Assembly: GCA_030835065.1 (NCBI GenBank)
Contig: JAUQWR010000826.1
Span: 1 to 13,241 of the forward strand
DNA: 13,241 nt
DNA from: Candidatus Kapaibacterium sp.
Lineage (GTDB): Bacteria; Bacteroidota; Ignavibacteria; Kapaibacteriales; UBA2268
Direction: 5' to 3'
The translations under genes and the position numbers were made by a program. This document shows positions 6,106 to 13,241 of this stretch, piece after piece. Every line of letters begins with the position of its first letter. Position 1 is the first letter of the stretch. The notes under the pieces are model-generated. The model made no database searches, was not told the DNA's origin, and was given only the letters and a program-made list of their open reading frames with translations.

Positions 6106-6668
6106 AAATCATCCCAAAAACTTTTTTTTGCATTATACAAATCGCCGCTACGAAATTCAATATTTATAAGAGTATCAGGATAATCTATTCTACAATTTTT
6201 TACATCCAAGTATTTCATTAGTTGCTTGTCATACTCTTTCTGCAATTGCTCTTTAGTCCATGATTTGTTATCATTCCTATCTCTGAAATATACTATTACT
6301 GGTCCTATTTCACAATAATGGATCCATTTTCCTTCCTTTCGCTCTGCATAATACATAGCAATACTCTGATAAATATATGTTGAGTCTTTATCAGTCATAT
6401 GATAACATGAATACGCTCTATTTGAATCTTTAGTAAATAATACTATCTCTTCATAATCATATTTCATTAAATTGTTTTTTAAATAAGAATATCTTAGCAC
6501 ACCTTTATTTGCCCAGTCAATCATTGAATCTCTAAGACCGTTAATTACTTTTTGGCTCAGTTCATTTGCTTTTGATTTTTCTCTTATCCTATCAATACAA
6601 GCTTGTTTTTCCTTTGTTGAATAACAAGATGTTAGTGACAATAATATTACTATTACTATAATTCTCAT
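6078..6668 (-). CDS. putative lipoprotein of unknown function
   Basis: I do not recognise the family. The 196-residue product starts with a short signal peptide (MRIIVIVILLSLTSC) ending in the lipobox LTSC with acceptor C15, so it should be lipid-anchored in the cell envelope. The mature part is polar, rich in Tyr, Lys and Asp, with a helical start (about 20-50) and further cysteines at 24, 88, 119 and 159. The middle (about 70-130) has alternating hydrophobic residues suggesting beta strands (EEIVLFTKDSNRAYSCYHM; GKWIHYCEIGPVIVYFRD). The end (about 165-190) may be helical. It is divergent from the T9SS protein gene, with 240 bp between the two starts, and its 3' end faces tRNA-Thr. A 17-bp inverted repeat lies 31-47 bp upstream of its ATG. 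Confidence 0.82.
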   Translation of the reverse strand: MRIIVIVILLSLTSCYSTKEKQACIDRIREKSKANELSQKVINGLRDSMIDWANKGVLRYSYLKNNLMKYDYEEIVLFTKDSNRAYSCYHMTDKDSTYIYQSIAMYYAERKEGKWIHYCEIGPVIVYFRDRNDNKSWTKEQLQKEYDKQLMKYLDVKNCRIDYPDTLINIEFRSGDLYNAKKSFWDDFYMEQQMKK

Positions 6669-6698
6669 TGTTTGCTCATATTATTTTGATTTAGAATC

Positions 6699-6715
6699 TT
6701 GTCTTGGAGAGACAA
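6699..6715. repeat. 17-bp inverted repeat upstream of the lipoprotein gene
   Basis: Arms TTGTCT (6699-6704) and AGACAA (6710-6715) flank TGGAG. It lies about 30 bp upstream of the minus-strand lipoprotein start, where an operator or a 5' leader hairpin could sit. It is notable for being more GC-rich than the surrounding 240-bp intergenic region. Apart from this repeat and the promoter candidate at 6848-6879, I see nothing else in that region. Confidence 0.3.
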
Positions 6716-6847
6716 TCCAAAAATTGTATTAATAATGATTTACTTAAGCAGCAATCAATTCTAATATATTTAATTTTTACAATTTTTCCAAGAGTATTAA
6801 TCATTTGCTAAAAAATACAGTTTTAATATTTTTATTTTTTTAAACAA

Positions 6848-6879
6848 TTGAAACAATTTCAAATTATTTGTGTTATAAT
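6848..6879 (+). promoter_or_regulatory. candidate promoter for the T9SS protein gene
   Basis: TATAAT (6874-6879) matches a sigma-70 -10 box and lies 29 nt before the ATG. TTGAAA (6848-6853) is a possible -35, but the 20-nt spacer is long. No TAnnTTTG element was found here. A Shine-Dalgarno-like AAGGA (6898-6902) follows, 6 nt before the start; this is the only clear one among the genes in the window. Confidence 0.3.
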
Positions 6880-6908
6880 TTTTATTTAAAAAGAATGAAG
6901 GATTTATT

Positions 6909-9167
6909 ATGAAAAAAATTATTACATTATTTATTTTATTATTTTCATATTTACCTTTAGTATCCGGCAATTGGCACCCTATCGAAAAGCCAAATTTTTT
7001 GGAATACGACCTTATTGACAATTCAGACAATTTAATTGCAATATCCAAAAACAATAGCATTTATACATCTGCTGATAATGCAAAAACATGGAAAAAATTA
7101 ATGCTAAATGAATTGAATGACGCTTATATTTATAATCTTATAGTTAATAAGGATAATTCAATTTTAGTTTCATTACGCTACTCCAAATCAAAGCAGGATT
7201 TAAATCTTATTATAAAAAATGACTCAATTATCTCAAGAAATGATCAATATATTTATCCAATTGTAAAGTCATCTTTAGGCAAATATTTTAATAAAAATGG
7301 TATTATCTATAATTCAAATTTAGATTCTATTGATCTGTGCAATCCATTTGACAAACTAATAGATAACGGAAAAGATATTCTTCTTGTAAAAAAAGAAAAT
7401 TCATTTTATTCTAACGATTCAGGAATTACCTGGAATTATATAGATTTAGAGATATTTAATAATTATGTTCAAATTGATAATGACTTCAACATTTATTCTT
7501 TGGGATTGAACAATAGAGGAATTTATTTAAGCCAAGATACTGGTATTACTTGGAAGCAAATTTTTGATAATATCGCTATTAATAAATTTTTCTACTTACC
7601 TGATAGTATTTTTGTAGCTGTTACAAATTCATATGTAATTATTTCAAATACAAAAGCCGAAAACTGGTTCATTAGCGACATAAATGATTTAAGTATTAAT
7701 CAAGCATTCAAAAATGGAAACAAAATACTTTTATATTCTGATGCAAGAAAAGGTTTTTATGTTTCTGATGATAAAGGAAAGACTTGGAGTTTTGAATCTG
7801 GAAATTTGGATTTTCACAATATAATTCAGGCATACTCATATAAAAACGATATTTATGTTCAAGATAACAATTATATTCTTAAATACAATGATGAATCGGA
7901 AAAATTAGAGACAATTTTCTGCGATGTTTCAAAGGATTATGACTATTATAAACAATTTATAATAGTACGTGATACAATACTACAATCATATAATTTAAAA
8001 GTGTATTTAAGTAGTTTAGATTCAATTTCTTTTACTGAATTTAAACCTTCCGTTGATTTTTCAAGTATTGTTGTATTTAATGATTCTGTTTATTTTTTCT
8101 CTAAAAATTGCCTGAATAAATTAGATTTAAATGGTAATATTCAAATAGTATTTAAAGATGAATTTTTGAATTCCAGCCCTATTATGAAGGTATTTAATGA
8201 TAAACTATATTTTGGGGGCGATTTTATATATGAATATCAACCCAATCAAAAACCCAAAAAACTTGATTGGGACTGGAATCTTGAAAAGAGTAAAATAGTA
8301 GATTTTGTTGTAAATCAAGCTAATCATGTCTATGCAAAAACAAGTCATAATTCACTTTATAAATCATTGGATTACGGTAAAACCTGGATTTTTATAAGCG
8401 AAGGTATCCCTTCAGACAAATATTTAAAAATATTTATTGATCACAATGATTATTTTTATGTTTATTCTGAAGAAGAATGTTTTAAAATGGATACTAAGGA
8501 AGAGCAAATCACTTGGTCTAAATTAATTGTCCCATTCAAGCCAAAGAATTTTATAAATGAACTTTTAACATTCAATAACTTCTTATTCTATATAAATTCA
8601 GAAGGAATATTTAAATATAAATATTCTGATAATGAAACAATAAAACTTGAAAGTCCCTTAAATATGAGTCAATTGACAAGCAAATCTATCAATCTAAAAT
8701 GGTTGAACAATCCTGAAGCTGTTTCATATCACATACAATTATCTAATTCACCAGTATTTTTTGCAAACAATCTTCTAATAAATGACTCGATATCAAATTC
8801 AACAAATTATTCATTCAACAAATTTGATAACGATGGCAACTACTATTGGCGTGTAAGAGCAAAATATTCTGATAATACGTATAGCGAATGGTCAGATAGA
8901 TGGAAGTTCAAAATTAATACAAGTGGAAACATAATTTCTGAAGTTAATAGAGAATTGTTTTACCCTAATCCTGTGCAAGATTATTTATTTATAAACAATA
9001 TCGAGAATATTAATAATATTGAAATATACGATATCAGGGCTGAAAAAATTATGAGTATTGATAATCCTGAAAATTTTATCGATCTTTCATCATTATCTAC
9101 GGGAATTTACTTACTTAAAGCCAGAATTGGAGAAAAGCATATTTACCATTTGATAAATAAAAAGTAA
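6909..9167 (+). CDS. secreted Asp-box beta-propeller/FN3 protein with T9SS sorting domain
   Basis: The 752-residue product has a Sec signal peptide (about 1-20, MKKIITLFILLFSYLPLVSG). A long propeller-like region follows with canonical Asp-box (BNR/sortilin-type) motifs S-x-D-x-G-x-x-W or close variants at 54-61, 168-175, 208-215, 286-293 and 486-493, plus a degenerate copy near 246-253. An FN3-like domain spans about 583-670 (NLKW, YHIQLS, YYWRVRAKYSD...WSDRWKF). The end (about 681-752) is a type A T9SS sorting domain: FYPNPVQDYLFI, IEIYDIRAEKI, LSTGIYLLKA. It should be exported by the type IX system and attached to or released from the cell surface. The propeller may bind or monitor a ligand; the real role is unknown. 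No catalytic residues were recognised. It is preceded by an AAGGA ribosome binding site. Confidence 0.9.
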   Translation: MKKIITLFILLFSYLPLVSGNWHPIEKPNFLEYDLIDNSDNLIAISKNNSIYTSADNAKTWKKLMLNELNDAYIYNLIVNKDNSILVSLRYSKSKQDLNLIIKNDSIISRNDQYIYPIVKSSLGKYFNKNGIIYNSNLDSIDLCNPFDKLIDNGKDILLVKKENSFYSNDSGITWNYIDLEIFNNYVQIDNDFNIYSLGLNNRGIYLSQDTGITWKQIFDNIAINKFFYLPDSIFVAVTNSYVIISNTKAENWFISDINDLSINQAFKNGNKILLYSDARKGFYVSDDKGKTWSFESGNLDFHNIIQAYSYKNDIYVQDNNYILKYNDESEKLETIFCDVSKDYDYYKQFIIVRDTILQSYNLKVYLSSLDSISFTEFKPSVDFSSIVVFNDSVYFFSKNCLNKLDLNGNIQIVFKDEFLNSSPIMKVFNDKLYFGGDFIYEYQPNQKPKKLDWDWNLEKSKIVDFVVNQANHVYAKTSHNSLYKSLDYGKTWIFISEGIPSDKYLKIFIDHNDYFYVYSEEECFKMDTKEEQITWSKLIVPFKPKNFINELLTFNNFLFYINSEGIFKYKYSDNETIKLESPLNMSQLTSKSINLKWLNNPEAVSYHIQLSNSPVFFANNLLINDSISNSTNYSFNKFDNDGNYYWRVRAKYSDNTYSEWSDRWKFKINTSGNIISEVNRELFYPNPVQDYLFINNIENINNIEIYDIRAEKIMSIDNPENFIDLSSLSTGIYLLKARIGEKHIYHLINKK

Positions 9168-9201
9168 TATTACTAATTTATTGATTTATCATACTATATA
9201 C

Positions 9202-9223
9202 TTAATGAATCATGGTTCATTAA
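9202..9223 (+). terminator. palindromic hairpin after the T9SS protein gene
   Basis: TTAATGAA (9202-9209) and TTCATTAA (9216-9223) pair perfectly. The inner six bases contain CATG, which continues the symmetry apart from one T/G position. A modest TTTTATT follows, so this is the likely terminator of the preceding gene, which ends 35 bp earlier. Being almost fully palindromic it could equally be a protein-binding site. Confidence 0.45.
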
Positions 9224-9300
9224 TTTTATTAGTTAGTAAATACAAAAAATTCTTGTTTATTTCACTAATTGAAATTAATTTATAATGTTTTGTTTAACAT

Positions 9301-9330
9301 TTTGTGAAACAGAATAAATTACTATATTTT
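9301..9330 (+). promoter_or_regulatory. candidate promoter for the U32 gene
   Basis: TTTG (9301-9304) and TATATTTT (9323-9330) are 18 nt apart, one base off the Bacteroidetes -33/-7 consensus at the last T of the -7 element. The -7 element lies 20 nt before the ATG at 9351. Low sequence complexity limits confidence. Confidence 0.3.
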
Positions 9331-9350
9331 AATATAATAATTCTAAGTAA

Positions 9351-10598
9351 ATGATAAATAAAATAGATAAAAAAATTGAATTAATGGCTCCAGCAGGAAC
9401 ATACGAAACATTGATGGCTGCAATTCAAGGTGGAGCAGATTCAGTATATTTTGGTGCAGGCAACTTAAATATGCGCTCAAAATCAAGTGCTAATTTTCAA
9501 CCTGCTGATCTTAAAAAAATTGCAGATATTTGCAAAAATCATGGCGTAAAATCATACTTAACTCTCAATACTGTTATTTACGACAAAGATTATGAGCAAG
9601 TAGATATTATGCTCAATACTGCCAAAGAAGCTGGTATTAGTGCAGTAATTGCTTCTGATATTTCTGTGATACAAGCTGCTCGCGATCTTGATGTTAATGT
9701 TCATGCCTCTACACAATTAAATATAAGCAATAAACAAGCAGTTAAGTTCTTTTCTCAATTTTGCGATGTTATGGTTTTAGCTCGCGAACTTAGTTTAGAT
9801 CAAGTCAAAGAGATAAGTAATTATATTGAATCAAATAATATTTGTGGACCAAACGGTGACTTGATACGAATTGAGGTGTTTGTTCATGGTGCTTTGTGTA
9901 TGGCAGTATCCGGCAAATGTTATCTATCTCTTCATCTTCATGATAGCTCTGCCAATCGTGGAGCATGCCTACAACCCTGCAGACGAAAATATGAAGTGAC
10001 TGAAAAGGAAAAAAACTATCAACTAGAAATTGATAATGAATATATTATGTCTCCTAAGGACCTTTGTACTATCGGATTTTTGGACAAAGTACTGGATGCA
10101 GGCGTCGAGGTTCTAAAAATTGAAGGTCGTGGCAGACCTGCCGATTATGTGAAAAGAGTCTGCTCAGTTTATAAAGAAGCTATTAATGCTTGGAAAAACA
10201 ATACTTATTCGCCCGAACTTGTGCAGATTTGGGAATCAAAACTTGCAGAAGTATATAATCGTGGTTTTTGGGATGGATATTACCTTGGGCGCACTTTTGG
10301 CGAATGGAATGATATTCATGGATCTAAAGCTACTAAGAAAAAGCATTACATTGGAGTAGTTACTAATTATTATCAAAAAATAAAAGTTGCTGAAATACTT
10401 CTTCAAAGTGATGATTTAAATATTGATGATGATATTATTATCATTGGCAGTACAAGCGGAGTTGTCGAGTCTAAAGTTTCTGAAATTAGAAATGACAATA
10501 AAATATCCGCTACCGGCAAAAAAGGCGAAACCATTTCGATTCCTATGAACGAATTTGTGAGAAGAAACGATAAGGTATTCAGAATAATCGAAGCATAA
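9351..10598 (+). CDS. U32-family protein (TrhP/RlhA-like RNA hydroxylation factor)
   Basis: Historically called collagenase-like peptidase U32. The best-studied bacterial relatives, TrhP (YegQ) and RlhA (YdcP), act in hydroxylation of tRNA U34 and of 23S rRNA. At 415 residues it is close to TrhP and much shorter than E. coli RlhA. An N-terminal barrel starts at ELMAPAG. The PROSITE-type U32 signature is complete: E175-x-F177-xx-G180-A-L-C183-x4-G188-x-C190-x-L-S193. C206 and C210 (GACLQPC) follow, giving four cysteines suited to an iron-sulfur cluster. KIEGRGRPADYV (256-267) is also family-typical. A C-terminal barrel domain covers about 335-413. The first ATG is kept because the family core begins within 10 residues of it. 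The histidine kinase gene begins 30 bp downstream. The specific RNA target is inference. Confidence 0.92.
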   Translation: MINKIDKKIELMAPAGTYETLMAAIQGGADSVYFGAGNLNMRSKSSANFQPADLKKIADICKNHGVKSYLTLNTVIYDKDYEQVDIMLNTAKEAGISAVIASDISVIQAARDLDVNVHASTQLNISNKQAVKFFSQFCDVMVLARELSLDQVKEISNYIESNNICGPNGDLIRIEVFVHGALCMAVSGKCYLSLHLHDSSANRGACLQPCRRKYEVTEKEKNYQLEIDNEYIMSPKDLCTIGFLDKVLDAGVEVLKIEGRGRPADYVKRVCSVYKEAINAWKNNTYSPELVQIWESKLAEVYNRGFWDGYYLGRTFGEWNDIHGSKATKKKHYIGVVTNYYQKIKVAEILLQSDDLNIDDDIIIIGSTSGVVESKVSEIRNDNKISATGKKGETISIPMNEFVRRNDKVFRIIEA

Positions 10599-10628
10599 CA
10601 ATTTGTGTCTTGTGTTATTTGTGGGCAA

Positions 10629-13241
10629 ATGATGAAAAGTAATGAATTATTGAAGTTAAGAAAAAAGGCAGAAGAATTTTTTCAGACTAATGTTGTGGAT
10701 AAAAAGTTCACTTCTATTGATGATTTAGAAAAATTATTACAAGAACTGAATATTTATCATATCGAGTTGGAGGTTCAAAATGATGAGCTTACTGCAACTC
10801 GCGATAAACTACAGATTTCTCAAAAACGATATTCCGATCTATATAATAATGCTCCTATTATTTATCTTACTCTCGACGAAGAACTTCATATCATTGAAAT
10901 TAATAAAGCAGGAATCGACAAATTTGCTTTAGATAAAAAATCATTGATTAATAAAGATTTTAGAAAATTTGTTCATCCTGAATCTCAAGACGACATTTAT
11001 TTTCTGATAAGTAATAGCAAAATTGATGAAAACCAATCTATAATAATTAAATTAGTTGATAAAAATTCTATCGAATTTGATGCTCAAGTAGAACTAAGCT
11101 TAGATAATAACTCACTTGTTATTGAATACCATTGTGCAATAATTGATATTACAAAATGGAAAGACAAAGAAAGAGAACTATACTTAGCTAAAGAAAGATT
11201 TGAATTTTTGGAATCTCTCCCCGATCCTGTGATTGTTCATATCAATGGATCTACCATTTACGCAAATAAAGAAGCTCAAAACTTTTTTTTCTTAGACAAG
11301 CAAACTTCGGTGGGAGCCAATATTATTGATTATATTGCTGATTATCATAAGCAAATTGTTATAGATAATATGACTAACAAACTTCAGGGCTTGCCTTTCC
11401 AAACAAATTATGAAATTGATGTAATTAATGCTAAAAATGAAACACTAAATGTAAATGTTAATATTACTTTCGTCGATCATGAAGGTAAAACCGCTGAAAT
11501 TATCGTAATTAGAGATATTAGTAAACGAAAAAAAGATGAAAAAATATTAAAAAGCTATTCTGCTTTTCGTGGAGTAATATCGGCAGTAAGAAGCATAGAT
11601 ATTGACTCATCAGAACAAGATCTGATTCAAACCTTTGTAGAAGCAATTTCTAAAGAATATGGTATTAATAAGTTATGGTTTGGCTTTTGCAAAAATAATA
11701 TAATCATACCTGAATATATTATAGGCGAAGAAACATCTATTTTCAAAAATTTGACTTTCTCAGTAAAAGAAGACATCGACAAAAAAAATTGCCCAGCAAT
11801 TATAAGCAAAACTAAGCTTACTGATTATTATGAAATTAATCATAAATCCACAAAAAGCAAATCAGAAGATAGTATTCTTAAAAGTTTTCTTACTTTTAAT
11901 TCCTATGGTTTCCCCTTAAATAAGCACGATGATTTTAATGGTATAATGGTGATATACCTTTCAAATAATCAATATATAGATGAAGATACTTTAGAAAAAA
12001 TTGCAATGCTTATCAAGGAATTTGAATTGATTATTTCAATTAGAAGAAAACGAGAAGAATTGCAAAATGAATTGAAACTGGCAAAAGAAAAAGCTGAAGC
12101 TTCTAATAGAGCTAAAACTGAATTCTTATCGAATATGAGCCACGAAATTCGCTCGCCTTTAAATCCTATTGTTGGATTTACTAATTATCTTCTTAATGAT
12201 CATAATCTTCCTAGCGAAGTAGAAGAAATTGTTAGAATGATTCAAAATTCTTCAAAGCATTTATTAAAGATTATCAATGATATTCTTGATATGTCTAAAC
12301 TTGAAATGGGTAAGATTTTCCTTGAAGAATCTGAGTTTAATTTTAAAGATTATCTAAATAAACTTGTTGATGGATTTACTAAACGAGCAAATTCATTAAA
12401 GTATTCATTCACAAGCTATATTGATCCTAATATTCCTGATACAATTATTGGTGATAGTTTTAGATTGAATCAAATAATTTCTAATATTATAGATAATGCT
12501 TTCAAATTTTCTTACAAATCTGATTCTGAAATCAAATTTAAAGTCGAAAATATAACTAATTCTACTGCTCATGATAGAGATCAAGTAATACTAAGATTTA
12601 AAATTGAAGATCAAGGTATTGGAATTGCTCCCGACAAAATAGGGAAAATTTTTGACATGTTTTCGCAAGGTGATAGTTCTTTTACCAAACGACATGGTGG
12701 CACAGGGCTTGGACTTACAATCGCAAAAGAGCTTTGCGAACTTATGGATGGTAAAATCAGCGTACAAAGTATTGAATCATTGGGTTCGATTTTCGAAATA
12801 AAAATTCCTTTTAGATTGAGCAATGTACAACATGAGGACAAGAATAGCAATCATAAAAAAATCAAAATTATGATTGCAGAAGACGATCCTACCAACTTAT
12901 TTTTATTGGATAATATTTTATCCAAAAATCCTAAATACACTACCAAAGTAGCTAAAACTGGTCAGGAAGCTCTTGACTTATTTACTAATGAAGAGTTTCA
13001 TATTGTATTGATGGATGTAAAAATGCCTGTAATGGATGGAGTGCAAGCTACTCGTAAGATTCGCGAATTTGAAAAGAAATTAAATAAACCTGCTATTCCT
13101 ATTATTGGTGTTACTGCACATGCTACAATGGGTTCTAAAGAAGAATTTGTAAGAGCAGGTATGGATTACGTTCTGCATAAACCTTTTGTAAATTCTGAAT
13201 TGATGAGATTAGTCGAAAACTATAGTCAATTTTTTATTTCA
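10629..13241 (+). CDS. hybrid sensor histidine kinase (PAS-PAS-GAF-HisKA-HATPase-REC), 3' partial
   Basis: An open frame of 871 codons runs off the right edge without a stop. It senses an unknown signal and passes phosphate from His to an attached receiver. The N-terminal coiled segment (about 30-65, LLQELNIYHIELEVQNDEL) is a known lead-in to PAS. PAS1 spans about 65-180 (SDLYNNAPIIYLTLD), PAS2 about 185-305, and a GAF-like region about 310-460. No transmembrane segments are seen, so it is likely cytosolic. A coil leads to HisKA with H505 in SNMSHEIRSPL. HATPase motifs: N box near N623 (IIDNAFKFS), G1 D661-QGIGI, G2 GGTGLGL (690-696). REC: acidic E751-D753, phospho-acceptor D796 (LMDVKMPVMDG), K851 (HKPF). 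The receiver is nearly complete, so only a short tail or a further domain (for example Hpt) is missing. Two adjacent ATGs (10629, 10632) fit as starts; there is no Shine-Dalgarno. Gene order gives no obvious partner. Confidence 0.95.
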   Translation, partial: MMKSNELLKLRKKAEEFFQTNVVDKKFTSIDDLEKLLQELNIYHIELEVQNDELTATRDKLQISQKRYSDLYNNAPIIYLTLDEELHIIEINKAGIDKFALDKKSLINKDFRKFVHPESQDDIYFLISNSKIDENQSIIIKLVDKNSIEFDAQVELSLDNNSLVIEYHCAIIDITKWKDKERELYLAKERFEFLESLPDPVIVHINGSTIYANKEAQNFFFLDKQTSVGANIIDYIADYHKQIVIDNMTNKLQGLPFQTNYEIDVINAKNETLNVNVNITFVDHEGKTAEIIVIRDISKRKKDEKILKSYSAFRGVISAVRSIDIDSSEQDLIQTFVEAISKEYGINKLWFGFCKNNIIIPEYIIGEETSIFKNLTFSVKEDIDKKNCPAIISKTKLTDYYEINHKSTKSKSEDSILKSFLTFNSYGFPLNKHDDFNGIMVIYLSNNQYIDEDTLEKIAMLIKEFELIISIRRKREELQNELKLAKEKAEASNRAKTEFLSNMSHEIRSPLNPIVGFTNYLLNDHNLPSEVEEIVRMIQNSSKHLLKIINDILDMSKLEMGKIFLEESEFNFKDYLNKLVDGFTKRANSLKYSFTSYIDPNIPDTIIGDSFRLNQIISNIIDNAFKFSYKSDSEIKFKVENITNSTAHDRDQVILRFKIEDQGIGIAPDKIGKIFDMFSQGDSSFTKRHGGTGLGLTIAKELCELMDGKISVQSIESLGSIFEIKIPFRLSNVQHEDKNSNHKKIKIMIAEDDPTNLFLLDNILSKNPKYTTKVAKTGQEALDLFTNEEFHIVLMDVKMPVMDGVQATRKIREFEKKLNKPAIPIIGVTAHATMGSKEEFVRAGMDYVLHKPFVNSELMRLVENYSQFFIS

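Noticed and set aside
6797..7060. 87-codon minus-strand open frame spanning the T9SS gene start
   Set aside because: It overlaps the signal peptide and promoter region of a well-supported gene, and its product is low-complexity (Asn, Lys, Ile, Phe).
9286..9301. AATGTT / AACATT inverted repeat before the U32 gene
   Set aside because: Only 6-bp arms without GC content or a T tract; no better than chance in this background.
12611..12850. 79-codon minus-strand open frame with Ser/Pro-rich product
   Set aside because: It is antisense to the conserved ATPase motifs of the histidine kinase, which fix the real reading frame.
1..13241. CRISPR array, insertion sequence, prophage or toxin-antitoxin module
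   Set aside because: No regularly spaced repeats, transposase, integrase, terminal inverted repeats or recognisable toxin-antitoxin pair were seen on either strand.

Overview
The window is visibly AT-rich and reads as an ordinary chromosomal segment of a bacterium in the Bacteroidota/Chlorobiota side of the FCB group. An Ignavibacteria- or Kapabacteria-like lineage is possible, but I cannot fix the taxon from sequence alone. The grounds are a secreted protein with a type IX secretion (T9SS) C-terminal sorting domain, Bacteroidetes-style promoter elements (TTTG ... TAnnTTTG) in front of tRNA genes, and start codons that mostly lack a Shine-Dalgarno sequence. No mobile element, CRISPR array, phage gene or rRNA was seen.

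Layout from left to right: the 3' part of a CNNM/CBS (HlyC/CorC-like) membrane protein (1-849); tRNA-Pro(UGG) with a clear rho-independent terminator; truA on the minus strand (1078-1821); a compact plus-strand metal operon of feoA, feoB, a DtxR-family regulator and a cation diffusion facilitator (1963-5817); tRNA-Thr(CGU); a minus-strand lipoprotein of unknown function (6078-6668); a divergent gene for a 752-residue secreted Asp-box/FN3/T9SS protein (6909-9167); a U32-family (TrhP/RlhA-like) protein (9351-10598); and a hybrid sensor histidine kinase that runs off the right edge (10629-13241).

The most coherent functional unit is feoA-feoB-dtxR-CDF. FeoAB would import ferrous iron, the DtxR-like protein would repress when metal is plentiful, and the CDF pump would export excess divalent metal. 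A 21-bp inverted repeat with perfect 9-bp arms abuts the start codon of the regulator gene and is the best operator candidate here. The regulator carries a mixed metal site: Asp where DtxR has Met10, as in MntR, but Cys where MntR has Glu99, as in DtxR. A looser theme is tRNA maturation: truA and the U32 protein, if it is TrhP-like, both act on anticodon-arm positions present in the two tRNAs of this window.

I did not find a convincing novel multi-gene system. The genes least explained by known families are the lipoprotein and the secreted Asp-box protein. These two are divergently transcribed from a shared 240-bp region and may be a lineage-specific surface pair.
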